From positions 41,001-105,000 of the forward strand of contig WPIO01000293.1 of the NCBI GenBank assembly GCA_009760855.2: DNA of 64,000 nt, written 5' to 3'. Both the position numbers and the translations under genes were made by a program. This DNA comes from Cristatella mucedo (lineage: Eukaryota > Bryozoa > Phylactolaemata > Cristatellidae). Positions 11,041-23,503 of this stretch are shown here, one piece after another (the first letter of the stretch is position 1; the number at the start of each line of letters is the position of its first letter). The notes under the pieces are model-generated. The model ran no database searches. It saw only the letters and a list, made by a program, of their open reading frames with translations, and was not told the DNA's origin.

Positions 11041-11615
11041 AGTAATAATAGTAATAACAATAATAATAATGCACTTGCTAATGCGCCCTTTAGAGAATAC
11101 AATCTGTTTCTAGGCGCTTCACATTTGGTTCAAAGTGAAACCCGATTAAATGTTGACAAACATCATGCTTAATAAACAACATGAATAAAATGGTTAGGGT
11201 TGTCATGCATGCATGCTTCAGCATGCAAATCTGGTTAGTGGCAGCATGCATAAGCACATCAAGGACGAATCACAGGGACTCACTAAATTCTGTCCTAAAT
11301 ATGTGTATTTGTTAGTTCTTTTTAAATCAGGTCACGTCAGGGGATGTTTTGAGGCAAGTCAGGAATGAGTTCCAGGCTTTGGGAGCACACGAAAGAAATG
11401 CATGTTCTCCAAAGGATTTGAGGTTTGTATGAGGTACTGGTAAGCTGTTGGATTCCGAAAAGCAGGTGGTAAGATCCTCAGCCTGTTGTGGAAGTATATC
11501 TGAGGGAAAGGCCGAAGGCATAGAGTAAAGTTACCTAAAAGTGAGTGATAAAACCTTGTAGTCGATCCGATGTTTGACTGGAAGCCACTGCAGTTCGGCG
11601 GGAAGTGTTGTGTAC
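11041..11615 (-). mobile_element. LINE-A fragment
   Basis: Minus-strand 3' part of LINE-A with an (ATT)n-type tail at 11041-11070, the 3' UTR, and C-terminal coding remnants that match the AWNS...TCLKTSPDVT region and upstream. Frames are broken. Confidence 0.8.
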
Positions 11616-11789
11616 TCATTCGCATTCGTATGCGAATGATACGAATTTCATCCAGTGACTTCTTCTATACAGGACCTTAAATGATTCCCAATAATTCAAC
11701 GACGTCTGTTCAGAACCTCTATGTTTAAGTAGCAGCTTTCCGTTTACCGTGACTACTTCCCTTAAGAAACACATCCAACCTAATTATCT

Positions 11790-12490
11790 GAAACTGTCAC
11801 AGCCTCACCGAATTATTTTATGAAAAACGGAGGGTGGAAGATTTGAGAGCTCCTTGTTTTCACTGATCCGGAGCTCCTCCAGCTAGAAATTCACACGAGA
11901 AAAACCAAAGTCAATTTCGGGCTAACATGTCTAGCAATGATCGTCCGAGAGATGGCAGTGAGTAATGTATTACAAATAAATACCAGAAGCAGGACACAGA
12001 AGTCATTGTTACATCATCTTCATGTACTTCGCTTATAAATGTTCCTAGTAAAACAACCACTTAATGTTACAAATACTTTCTTCTATATCAATAATACATA
12101 AGTAATGGCAAGTGGAAAGTTTAAACAACCACAGACTCACCGGAAATGCGAAGCAATTGATTGCCCTTGGCTAAACGGAAGCTGAAATATCCTGCATTCA
12201 AAACAAATTCTCGCGATTTTACTGGAGGACACAGTTAATGAAGAAAAAAAATTCCATATAAACTGTTTAGATGTGTACTGTTTCATCTCTCCTGCACGTG
12301 AACAATGTGACGACCAGGGCCATCGGTTCACGAGGTTGTGGATTTATGTTCCAACTACTTTGAACGAGGATAACTGGTTTTCGGGTAAACGCCAATTGCA
12401 GCCAGCTAGTAAGGGCAGATGCTGAGAAGCCTAAGGACTTACAATTGAGGAAATAATACCCAACGTAAAGTATTGGGTGACCGGTTGGTA
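11790..12490 (+). repeat. Duplicon copy 2
   Basis: Second copy of 9800-10510. Its TATA-like motif is lost and its start-codon ORF is cut to 12 codons (11927-11965). It could be a decayed promoter copy. Confidence 0.7.
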
Positions 12491-12534
12491 ATATTGCAAG
12501 CAGGATATGCAGCTCTTTAAGCAACGAGTAAATA

Positions 12535-13065
12535 AATGTTAGCATTTTAAGAGAACTGTATCTCTTTCTAGGCACTTTACAAATGCTACATGGAAATCAT
12601 TGCCAAGTGCATAGTAGCAATATCCTCAAGATGCAGGCAGAGAGGAAGCAGGTACATGGACACAAAGAATTGATCACATAGATCAGCCAAATGCTGAGTT
12701 AAACATGCGCGTTTTGAGCTTCTTCGTAAATGTCATCATGGGACGATGTGCTGAGCTTAGGTAGTGACGTCCAGGATTTAGGACCGTACCAACTAAAGGC
12801 CTGGTCGAAAAAGATTTTGAGTTACCTATGAAGTGTGACTAAACGACTCCACATACAACAAATGATCGTAAGTGGATTTTCACTTACTGGGGGAGAGGTT
12901 TTGATTGGTAGGTGGAAAACAGAGAATCGAAAGGGAGAAAATTAAGTGCCACGAACGCGAAGTCAATGCCCTGCTTGATTTGGAGCCAATGTAGGTTAGA
13001 GAGAGGTGGTGTGACATGGCATTTGCGAAGCTCGCGCTAAGCTGCAGAGTTTAGGGCTAACTGAA
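12535..13065 (-). mobile_element. Diverged LINE-A fragment
   Basis: Keeps the order of LINE-A features on the minus strand: terminal block (TCTCTTTCTAGGCACTTTAC), 3' UTR, then the coding segment up to the GAGTTTAGGGCTAACTG stretch, but it differs widely from the other copies. Either an older subfamily or an old insertion. Confidence 0.65.
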
Positions 13066-13154
13066 AGCCTTTAATTGAACAGAAGCCTTTGAAACTCACT
13101 CTCAAATGATGTCATGGCATCCCTGATGGGAAAAGATTAATATGAAGCTAAAGC

Positions 13155-13450
13155 ACATCTTTTTATTACAGCATTTAGTTGGTTCTTACGATTCATCCGT
13201 TGTGTGCCAAAGCATGCTGACACTGCTGCTTCTAACAAGCCTGCTGCTTTTAACACTATCTACACGTTGACCCAGTGCATGTCTTTTCTAGGGATTTTAT
13301 GCTTTATCGTGTTGCCCATGTTACCGGCAATCATTTAGTCATGCTTTCCTTACGGCATCTGTAAAGTGCCTGGTAAAAGAGTAAGCTATCAGGGAGAATG
13401 AATTACACTTATTATTATTATTATTACACTTATTATTATTATTATTATTG
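13155..13450 (+). mobile_element. LINE-A 3' fragment
   Basis: 3' UTR and terminal block (CTGTAAAGTGCCTGG) followed by two ATT-repeat tracts separated by ACACTT, as if the tail were duplicated. Confidence 0.75.
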
Positions 13451-13564
13451 AATAGCTGAAGGCAAAGACAATAATTAAAACCACTGAAAGCAAATGGAGC
13501 AATTAATCTCAATTTTTTGGAAGGGCACAGCTAGAATACATATAATTATTTTTAAGAATTATAT

Positions 13565-13690
13565 AAAATGAATTATATCATCACCACTTGCAGTGGCATA
13601 AATCATTGCTCCCCGCAGGATTCGAACCCACGACTTCGGAACCAAGGGCGTGAAAAGCCACTGCCTCACCTAGTGTGCCACTACTGCCCT
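13565..13690 (-). mobile_element. tRNA-derived SINE-S, copy 3
   Basis: On the minus strand it has TGGCACACTAGGTGAGGCAG and a B box GGGTTCGAATCC, followed by the shared GCCACTGCAAGTGGTGATGA body. It lies just downstream of the LRR exon, so probably in that gene's intron. Confidence 0.75.
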
Positions 13691-13810
13691 GAAATAAATA
13701 AATTCTTGCATGGTTTTTTAAACATGACAGTATATGGTGCAGTCATGGCTGACTAGGAGTAAGCAGATGCTGATGGTGACTGCTGTCTGACTGGACACAA
13801 GAGCACTTAC

Positions 13811-14043
13811 CTTTGTAAGATCAGAGGGCCCAGCTGGCAGCTCAGACAGTCCACAGCCTTGTAGAGACAGTCGTATAACATTCACAAACTGCCGAAGGTC
13901 CTGAGCAAAATTAATATCCCTGATCTTACTCAAATCCAACTCCAAACGTGATGAGGCATCCACCAGCAAGGTGTCCGGTATTCTGTCAAGTCTCTTATCA
14001 GATAGGTCAGAGGTCGCATCTTTCGGAAGATTAGCCTCCATTT
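13811..14043 (-). CDS. Exon encoding leucine-rich repeats
   Basis: A 233-bp open segment has a donor at its 3' end (ACAAAG then GTAAGTGC) and an acceptor at its 5' end (GCATTCTTGTAG then AAATGG). The translation after the first two bases runs MEANLPKDATSDLSDKRLD, then RIPDTLL, ELDLSKIRDINF, FVNVIRLSLQGCGLSELP and AGPSDLTK. Alternating leucines and the LSLQGCGLSELP / LDLS spacing fit two to three leucine-rich repeats, protein-binding units found in immune receptors and scaffold proteins. The exon starts in phase 1 and ends in phase 0. The in-frame ATG near its start could be an initiator only if the first exon is untranslated. No neighbouring exon was found; SINEs lie on both sides. The gene's identity is unknown. 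Confidence 0.6.
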
Positions 14044-14109
14044 CTACAAGAATGCAGTTGAAGAGGTAAAAAGTATGAGTAGCTCGTCAGCTGGCTACTA
14101 GATAACATG

Positions 14110-14285
14110 CTCCCAGGGTCTCATCACAGAGGTAGGTGCTTGCTGTTCATGACACATGTGGTGGGCTCAAGCCCTACAGTGGGCAATCCTTCATTGCTCG
14201 CTTCAAGCCTTGATGATAACCTTTAAGGCAATTAAGCATTTATACAAATGAGGCTATTTAATCAGCTAATGAATTATTATTTTAA
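14110..14285 (+). mobile_element. tRNA-derived SINE-S, copy 4 (decayed)
   Basis: Has a degenerate B box (GGGCTCAAGCCC), GGGCAATCCTTCATTG and the tail motif GGCTATTTAATCAGCTAATG shared with copies 1 and 2. The A-box part is poorly kept. Confidence 0.6.
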
Positions 14286-14689
14286 TTCAACTTAATAGGA
14301 GGTTCATAATAAGCAGAGTCGGTGCATATGACACTGTACAAATACTCCGGCTAGTGTACAAGGCAGAACATGCGTCCACAGCAGCTTTGAAGTGCTCTGC
14401 TATAAAGCATAGGTACGTTTTAATAACACCAAACATACAGCGTGGATTTATATCGAACCATTTTTATAAGTGCTTTCAATTTTTCAGCCACGTGTTCAGG
14501 ATACTCGGATTGCCAGATCATAATGATTTTTCCACAACAGCCAGTCACCTGCCTCATTTCGTCATATGCAGCCCTTCGCTGCCTATCTCTTGGTGACTCA
14601 TTTTCTGTTGAAGACAATTGAAGAATGCTGGAATTATTTGTAAACCTGATGCATTTTTTATTTGAATAACTGACCATAATAGTAGTACC
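14286..14689. other. No gene or repeat recognised
   Basis: Overlapping short ORFs on both strands (14354-14596, 14420-14716) show no family resemblance. Confidence 0.4.
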
Positions 14690-15325
14690 AATAATAACAA
14701 TACATTTGTATAGCACCTTCAGAGAGAGCTAAATCTCTCTATCTAGGCACTTTACATACAGAGGCTGCACACAAATCATTGAAAAAGGTTTGGCAGTAAC
14801 ATCCGAAAGCAGCAGACATAGTGTGAGCAGGTAAATGTCGTCATGTTAGGGGACGTTGTGACATGAGGCAGTAGTGATGTTCATGCTGAGAAAGCAAAGG
14901 AACGAAAGGCACAGTCTCCAACGGTTTTGAGGTTCGTATGAGGTATGACTGCACGATTTGATTCAGAACAGCTGGCTGTATGATTCTTCACCTTGTGGGG
15001 AAGTAGATAAGACAGGCAGGCCGAAGCCAGCGCCAGCCAGGCCAAAGCCAGTGCATGCGGGACCTAAAAGCAAGTGACAGAACCTAGAAGTTGATGGGCT
15101 GTTTAATTGAGAGCCACTGCAGGTCGGCGAGAAGTGGCATGGTGTGGCAATTTCGACACTTGCCAACGACGGGTCTGGCTTCGGAGCATTGCACCAGCAA
15201 TGACCAGCTGATGCACAGGCAGGCAGACCAGCAAACAGTGAGTTACAGAAGTTGATACGGGATGTTAAAATGCGTCGTCAAATTTAGAAGTGGTTGACGA
15301 AATCCAAATCTCAAGTATATGGTCT
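14690..15325 (-). mobile_element. LINE-A fragment
   Basis: Minus-strand copy from the (ATT)n tail at about 14690, through the 3' UTR and C-terminal coding region, to the segment that matches 61160-61250. Frames are broken. Its 5' part is shared with 32318-32425 in a composite repeat. Confidence 0.75.
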
Positions 15326-16070
15326 ATTAGCTGGCTCACTGCAGCTCTTGATCCAGGACACCTTTGGTGCTTCCCTGGTGGTTATTAACAACTATAATAA
15401 TCGATAGTTAGTCATAATAATAATAATAATAATGATACATCGTATAGCAAGCATTAGAAAACATCAATTTCTATCCACCCGCTTTGAAATTTTGTTCAAC
15501 AGCCTCATCAGCAGCTCCAGGCACTGTGATAGTGACATTCAACAGCTGACAGAGCTTCCTGAGTTTTACAGTTTCTACAGCAAACAGATATTGCTTTAGC
15601 CTAGACACCAGTTTTCTAACAACATCGTCAGCGACAATCGGGCTCATCGTTGCTCATTGCTCTGCAACAGTGGCTGAAGAGTGCCAAGGGAGGGCATGTG
15701 TCCCTGGGCGGTAGATAAGCGACCAGGGGGTGCCGAACTGGCCCCCTAATACTTGAGGATGACGCTACCTGTGTTGTTCGTCAGCTGGGTTCACAATATC
15801 CTGTGAACGGCACTGCTCTGTGCAGGGTCGAGCCAAAAATGAGGTGCTTGTCTTCACGAGATTTTCGCAACGGTGCCTGGGCAGCCTTAACCGAAGCCCC
15901 CTCTGTCACAGTTGCATAGACAGTTGGTTAATCTGCTGTATGGTTCTTCAGCTACCGGAAGCAGCTATCTCTGGTCAGCAGCAGCAACAGCAGCTGCTTC
16001 GCTAGCATCCCAGCCTCCAGGGAAGGCATGCATGCAACCCATTCACTGCTCAGACAGCCAATCGCCAGAC
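15225..16070. repeat. Composite repeat D, copy 1
   Basis: Three blocks are collinear with 32318-32968: a LINE-A end with GAAGTGGTTGACGAAATCC (15225-15330), a block with AACAGCCTCATCAGCAG (15455-15562), and a block with CAGCTACCGGAAGCAG and a CAG-rich run (15905-16070). The DNA between blocks two and three is not shared. Confidence 0.65.
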
Positions 16071-16339
16071 CAGTATCTGCCCACAGTCCAGCTCATTATA
16101 GGTCTTTATATAGGCTCTGCAGCTTGGCAAACTTGCGGTCTGTCGGGCGGTTTTACTGCAGCCAGCAGCCGGCTCAGCACAGGGCATGACTGGACTATGG
16201 AAATCGAAACCAACACGTCAGCTAGCAATGCAGGGACGCACCTTCGTCTGAGTTTAAATCCATATTAAACTCTTGTTACGACGACTATGTATGAATTGAC
16301 ATCGACCAAAGCCAAGAACTGTTCGCTTGGCACGGCAAC

Positions 16340-16449
16340 AAACGGAACTTGGACAAATTTGCGAGCGATTCGTCCCCGGGTCTGGCGAATCTCTGGGAGG
16401 GGGCGTAGCAGATAACTTGAGGGAATGGAAACGGCAGTTCCAGCTTATA
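16340..16449. repeat. Left half of repeat R5, split by LINE-A
   Basis: Matches 39375-39460 (TCTGGCGAATCTCT and CAGATAACTTGAGGGAATGG). The matching right half is at 20009-20260. The paralogue near 39.4 kb is continuous across this point. Confidence 0.7.
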
Positions 16450-16911
16450 ATAATAATAATAATAGTAATGTACTTGATAAAGTGCCCTCAGAGAACTTAA
16501 TCTCTTTCTAGGCGCTTTACATTTGCTGCAAAGGGAAATGCAATTGAATGGTAAGTAAAATCCTGCTTGAAAAACAAACAAAATGAATAACATGGTTAGG
16601 GGTGACATGCAAAGGGTCAGCATGCAAGTGTGGTTAGTGGCAGCATGCACAGTGTTAGCACGCATAAGCACGTGAAGGACGAATCACAGGGACCCACTAA
16701 ATGCTGTCCTAAATAGGCGTGTTTTAAAGTTCCTTTTAGATGTGGTTAGGTCAGGGGATGTTCTGACGCAGGTCGGGAGGGAGTTCCAGGCTGTGGGAGC
16801 ATACGAACTAAAGGCACGGTCCCCAAAGGATTTAAGGTTTGTACGAGATATTTCTAGACTGTTGGATTCCGAAAAGCGGGTGGTACGATGCTTGGCCTGA
16901 TGGGGGAGTAT
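16450..16911 (-). mobile_element. LINE-A, 3' part of a split copy
   Basis: Minus-strand 3' end with (ATT)n tail, terminal block and 3' UTR. It breaks at GGGGGAGTAT, where LTR-X begins, and resumes at 19818. Confidence 0.85.
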
Positions 16912-17961
16912 TGTAACGCCGATGGCTCGGCGGGTTAGGCTTGACCTGCCGCTTACCTAGCGGCGTAACCTAGCACCTAATGCCGTTCGGTTCGCACCCA
17001 CAGGCAATAAGCAGGCCGCCACGAAACGAGCGTTTCTGGCGCTGACCTGCTTACCGTTACTAAAGGGGGTCGTGAGTCCGCGGCGTGAATTGGAAAGCGA
17101 GACACACAAATTGGGGATTTTACTGAGCTTTATTCGCCAGCGCACAAAGTCACTGCGCATCTGTACCCTAGAGTAGGCAGACCCACTGACATTCGATATG
17201 TCGGGCTGGGCGTCGCCTTGCCCCGGAAGGGTAAAGCCTGGGGTCAGCTCCCAGAGTTCCGGGGACGAGAACTGGGTACAACGTGCTCGCTCTCTTTCGG
17301 CGGAAGCTCTCGACGGTGTTGGACGTCCGCTCAGTCTACCACAGAGTACTCAGCTAGCAGGGTCTTGGACGGTGTACGCGTGTACAGGTAAAACGGAGTC
17401 CTACGACGGTGCGACTGTGGAAGCCGACTGAGCACTAACACGTTTGTCCGCGCTTGCGGCGTCATCCCGCACCCTTTAGTTTACCTTGCATAGGACCTTC
17501 CTCTGTAGGCTTGTTTTGTGCCCTCCTTTGTATAGCGCATGCGTGTGTATTATATAAAGTGTTGTTTACCCGATCGATCACGCGTGAACCACTGTTACCG
17601 GAGGGCCCGGCGAAACGACCCAGAACGGACATAGATAGTAGCGAGCCATAGTGGGAGTTCGCCGCTGGCCCCTTGAACTCGGTTACACATCTAGCTCAGT
17701 TTTATCTCCACACTCCTCGCACGCTCTCGACAGCACCAACACTCTTGCGGAGGGAATACTTCTCCACACTGAGCCCGAACCGTAGCCTAAACCCTAACCG
17801 GAGAACTAGAACTCGGTTTCCAACAGTGCGGCAGGAATACTCCACACACGCCGACTACGTCTAGCTCGCACCAGCAAATCCCTATGCCGGGACCACGTGC
17901 TAGCGTGCACACACAAAACACGAAAGAAACACAAAATGCCAGCTCGGGCGCGATACGACCG

Positions 17962-17982
17962 TATTCGGTGGAGTCCACCGAA
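17962..17982. repeat. 21-bp interrupted palindrome in LTR-X
   Basis: Ten-base arms ATTCGGTGGA and TCCACCGAAT around one central G. In the relative at 36808-36830 the second arm is degraded. Confidence 0.7.
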
Positions 17983-17990
17983 TCCTCCTA

Positions 17991-19195
17991 GATCATACTT
18001 GTCTGATTGTGTTCAATCCGTGTCGTGTGGGGGTCAGGTCTCAGACATGAGAAGGGTCACCTGTGGAGTCCCTCAAGGGTCTGTACTTGGTCCCTTGCTG
18101 TTCTCTATTTATACACAACCTCTGGGAAAAGTGATTAGGGCCCATGGAATAGGATATCACTTCTATGCTGACGATTCTCAGCTGTATTTGTCATTTAAAC
18201 CGTAGGAATCTGCTGCAGAAACTGAGAAACTGAATTCTTGCCTTGCCGATATTCGATCCTGGATGTCGGAAAACTTCCTGAAATTAAATGACGATAAAAC
18301 CGAACTTCTTCTCATAGGACACCCTAAGCGTGTAGCTGGATTAAAAGGCTTTGCTGTTCTAATAGGTGATACTAGTGTGCGACCTTCACCACGTGCTCGT
18401 AATCTAGGTGTCGTGTTCGACAGCTGCCTCAATTTCAAAAGCTTCATTCAGAAGACTGCCTCTACAGCTAGCCATCACATCCGATCCCTATCCAAGATTA
18501 GAAGCTGTCTCCCACAGTGGCTTGTAAAAAATTTAACTAGCTCTTTAGTTCTGTCTCGGCTTGATTATTGTAATTCCCTTTTGGCTGGGCTACCAAAGAA
18601 AGCTATTATGCCACTACAGACGACTATGAATATGGCTGCAAGGCTGGTCTTCAAGTCCCAGTGGTTTGAGCACGTGTCACCTCTGCTGAAAGAGCTAGGA
18701 TGGTTGCCGGTTGAGCAAAGGATACAGAGCAAAGTTCTTATGCTGATCCACAAGGCCCGCCACGGCTTGGCTCCTTCGTACCTAGCTGAACTGCTGCATC
18801 AGTTTCAGCCTTTTCGCGCCCTCAGGTCCTGTGTGGACAATAAATTAGCTGTCCCATTCCTCAGCTTAAAGACAGTTGGCGACAGAAGGTTTAGCTCTGC
18901 AGGTCCTAGACTGTGGAACTCGCTTCCACAATTCTTACGCAACGACATCTGCTCTCCAACTGTGGCACATGTTTTTCAGTGGTCCTGAGCTGCTACTTCT
19001 ATGCTACTCACTACCTCAACTGCTCTCCTGACTCTGCTATGCTTCCCACTTTCTCTTTGTTGCGTGAGACGAAGTCTGTTGGCTACCGAATGCGTACCGA
19101 AAGCCGCTTAAGCTGTGAGTGTGCTATACAAAACTCTCCTGCGTAGCACCCACATGGTCTTTATGACTTTGTGGAGTTACTGACGGAGATACATC
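17991..19195 (+). pseudogene. LINE-B, 5'-truncated, with reverse transcriptase
   Basis: The reading frame covers the C-terminal half of a CR1/L2-type reverse transcriptase: [13 protein letters not shown], the catalytic FYADD box ([14 protein letters not shown]), LNDDKTELLLIG, and the typical tail region ELGWLPVEQRIQSKVL and GPRLWNSLPQFLRND. One in-frame TAG at about 18202 (a serine codon in the copy at 40.7 kb) and a frameshift near 18970 break it. The 3' end is shared with the other LINE-B copies but only one ACAT remains of the tail. The insertion is in the sense opposite to LTR-X. Upstream endonuclease and RT fingers are missing. It cannot mobilise itself. Confidence 0.85.
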
Positions 19196-19299
19196 TGTCT
19201 CGTCCTGTTCGGTCAATTGCCGGCGGCGAACAGCCCGCCATCCTCCCTCCCTTTCAGAGAAACGAGTCCAACGGCGGAGCCGGACCAAAGACCGAAGAC

Positions 19300-19430
19300 C
19301 ACAGACAAAAGACCCAGAGCGGGCTTTTAATTTAAGAGTCGCTCGAATTTTTAAGACTTTTATTTAATTTAAGAGTCGCTCGACTTTTTATTTAATTTAA
19401 GAGTCGCTCAACTCTTAAATTCCTTGCAGA
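19300..19430. repeat. Short tandem repeat in LTR-X
   Basis: Three copies of a unit with TTTAATTTAAGAGTCGCTCG at about 19328, 19358 and 19388. Confidence 0.75.
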
Positions 19431-19817
19431 GACAATGGGGCAAGAGCTTAGTGGTCTTGGTCCCGACACCAAGGCCCATTACACTAAGGAACTAATACCG
19501 GGACTAGGCCACTGGAATGTGCCCTCTGTCCTGCTTGAATGGCGAATGGGTTCCAGACGATTCTTTCTTGGACCGAGTGAAGGCGGAGGTTGACAGGCCA
19601 GTCAACATCAATCAGTAGCTTCCGCGGGTATCGGACCTATTCTTAAGGCCGAATCGCCACCGCTGGTCTCAGCTTCCTGGCTTGCTCTTAAGCTCTTGCT
19701 CTCTAACCGAGCTGAGGCTCCTCTCTGGCTCACTGCTCCAGGACAAAGGAGTTCTAGCCCGCCTCCGAACAGCTCTTGTTCGCACTAAAATTCAGCCAAG
19801 GCCAGCAAAGTGCTACA

Positions 19818-20008
19818 GTATGTCGGAGAGATAGGCTGAAGCCATAGAATGAAGGGACCTAAAAGTGAGCGACAAAACCTTGAAGTCAATCCGTTGCTTG
19901 ACTGGTAGCCAGTGCAGGTCGGCGAGAAGTGGAGTAATGTGGCAACTGGGACGCTCGCGACAGACAAGCCTAGCTGCAGAGTTTTGCACCAGCTGCAATC
20001 GCCTGATC
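19818..20008 (-). mobile_element. LINE-A, 5' part of the split copy
   Basis: Continues the LINE-A copy of 16450-16911 beyond LTR-X, with the coding segment for LHWLPVKQRIDFKVLSLTFR on the minus strand. It is truncated after GCCTGATC, where repeat R5 resumes. Confidence 0.85.
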
Positions 20009-20260
20009 ATAACTAAATAACACTCACAGTATTCACCTTGTTTTCTTTTATAAACAAAATATTAAAAGCTGAAGCGAATGCAATAATGTGAAGATTAGGC
20101 TAAAAACCATGACACGCTTTATGGCTGCGACTAGCTAACCCCACTCCACCTAACACACTTAATCATATCTATGAATTCCTTTTCACTCATTCCGTCTCCA
20201 GCCTTAGTGACGCTATCCATTCAGGGGCGGAGCCAAAAGCCCCTACCCTGTCATTACCGA
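20009..20260. repeat. Right half of repeat R5
   Basis: Matches 39465-39695, including the CTAATGCACC / CTAACACACT stretch, TCACTCATTCCGTCTCCAG and CCATTCAGGGGCGGAGCC. Confidence 0.7.
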
Positions 20261-20362
20261 GCGCCATCGGAGACGGTTACTATTTATGCGGGCAGTACAA
20301 GCGGCAAGCCTACCTACGGACGTAGCCGTCATGCTGGCAGCTCCTGAGCAGGAAGAGAAGCG

Positions 20363-21089
<727 letters not shown>

Positions 21090-21562
21090 TTAGCAAGCCT
21101 CTAACCCCTAACCACGTTATTCGTGTTGTTCGTGACTGTTATGTTACTGTGTCTCCGGCTGCAGAAGCGCTGGAGTCTTACGAAGACACGAGCGAGCGAA
21201 CGTGAGCGGTGAACGAGACTCTTCTTTATTCCCCCAGCTGGTACATATATGTATATATAAGCTTGGGGCTGACCAACCACAGATAAGGGAGTGCATCCTT
21301 GGTGTGCCACTATGGTGGGCCACATGCCCACATCAAAGGCCGCACCTAGCCAACCGCCCAAACACCTGCCCACATCAAAGGCCGCATGGAGCCAACCGTC
21401 CAACCACCCGCCGAGAGCTGGGCACACGCCAGTGGCCGGGAAGCAGCAGGCACACACAACATGACCATGCTACCACTAACCATTCTATCGTGTTTCCTTT
21501 GCAGTATATGTAAAGTGCTCAGAAAGAGATTGAGTTCTCAGTGGGTGCTTTATCAAATGCAT
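21090..21562 (+). mobile_element. LINE-A 3' end split by a solo LTR
   Basis: The left piece (21090-21136) has the 3' UTR motif ACCCCTAACCACGTTATTCG. The right piece (21466-21562) continues with GCTACCACTAACCATTC and the terminal block TAAAGTGCTCAGAAAGAGAT. Confidence 0.8.
21137..21461 (-). mobile_element. Solo LTR, family LTR-a, copy 2
   Basis: 325 bp with inverted ends (TGTTATGT at the left, ACACAACA at the right) and a 4-bp target duplication TGAC (21133-21136, 21462-21465). On the minus strand it has a TATATATA-type box, then GGGGAATAAAGAAG as polyadenylation signal and an AGCCGGAGACACAG end. It contains a 42-bp tandem duplication with GCCCACATCAAAGGCCGCA at 21326 and 21368. It sits inside the LINE-A 3' UTR. 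Confidence 0.85.
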
Positions 21563-21563
21563 A

Positions 21564-21620
<57 letters not shown>

Positions 21621-21641
21621 AAATAATAATAATAATAATAA
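21563..21641. repeat. (AT)n(GT)n(AAT)n microsatellite
   Basis: A TA run, then TG run, then AAT repeats. It joins the tails of two LINE-A fragments lying tail to tail. Confidence 0.95.
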
Positions 21642-21680
21642 TACACTTGACAGAGCGTCCTCAGAGAATCGTTTACAAAT
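21622..21680 (-). mobile_element. LINE-A 3' terminal fragment
   Basis: AAT repeats followed by CACTTGACAGAGCGTCCTCA, the reverse complement of the LINE-A terminal block. Confidence 0.7.
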
Positions 21681-21689
21681 TGAAGGATC

Positions 21690-23503
<1,814 letters not shown>

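Larger units (their letters stand above)
16912..19817 (-). mobile_element. LTR-X, solo-LTR-like element with LINE-B inside
   Basis: The element starts TGTAACGCCG and ends GTGCTACA (TG...CA), flanked by GTAT on both sides (16908-16911 and 19818-19821), within a LINE-A that is otherwise continuous. Removing LINE-B (17991-19195) leaves about 1.7 kb. Read on the minus strand it has a TATATAA-like motif near 17551 and an AATAAA at 17129-17134 followed by about 215 bp to the end, as in an LTR with U3-R-U5. A diverged relative at 36690-37395 confirms the unit. No gag, pol or env ORF is present. A non-LTR origin is less likely. Confidence 0.65.
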
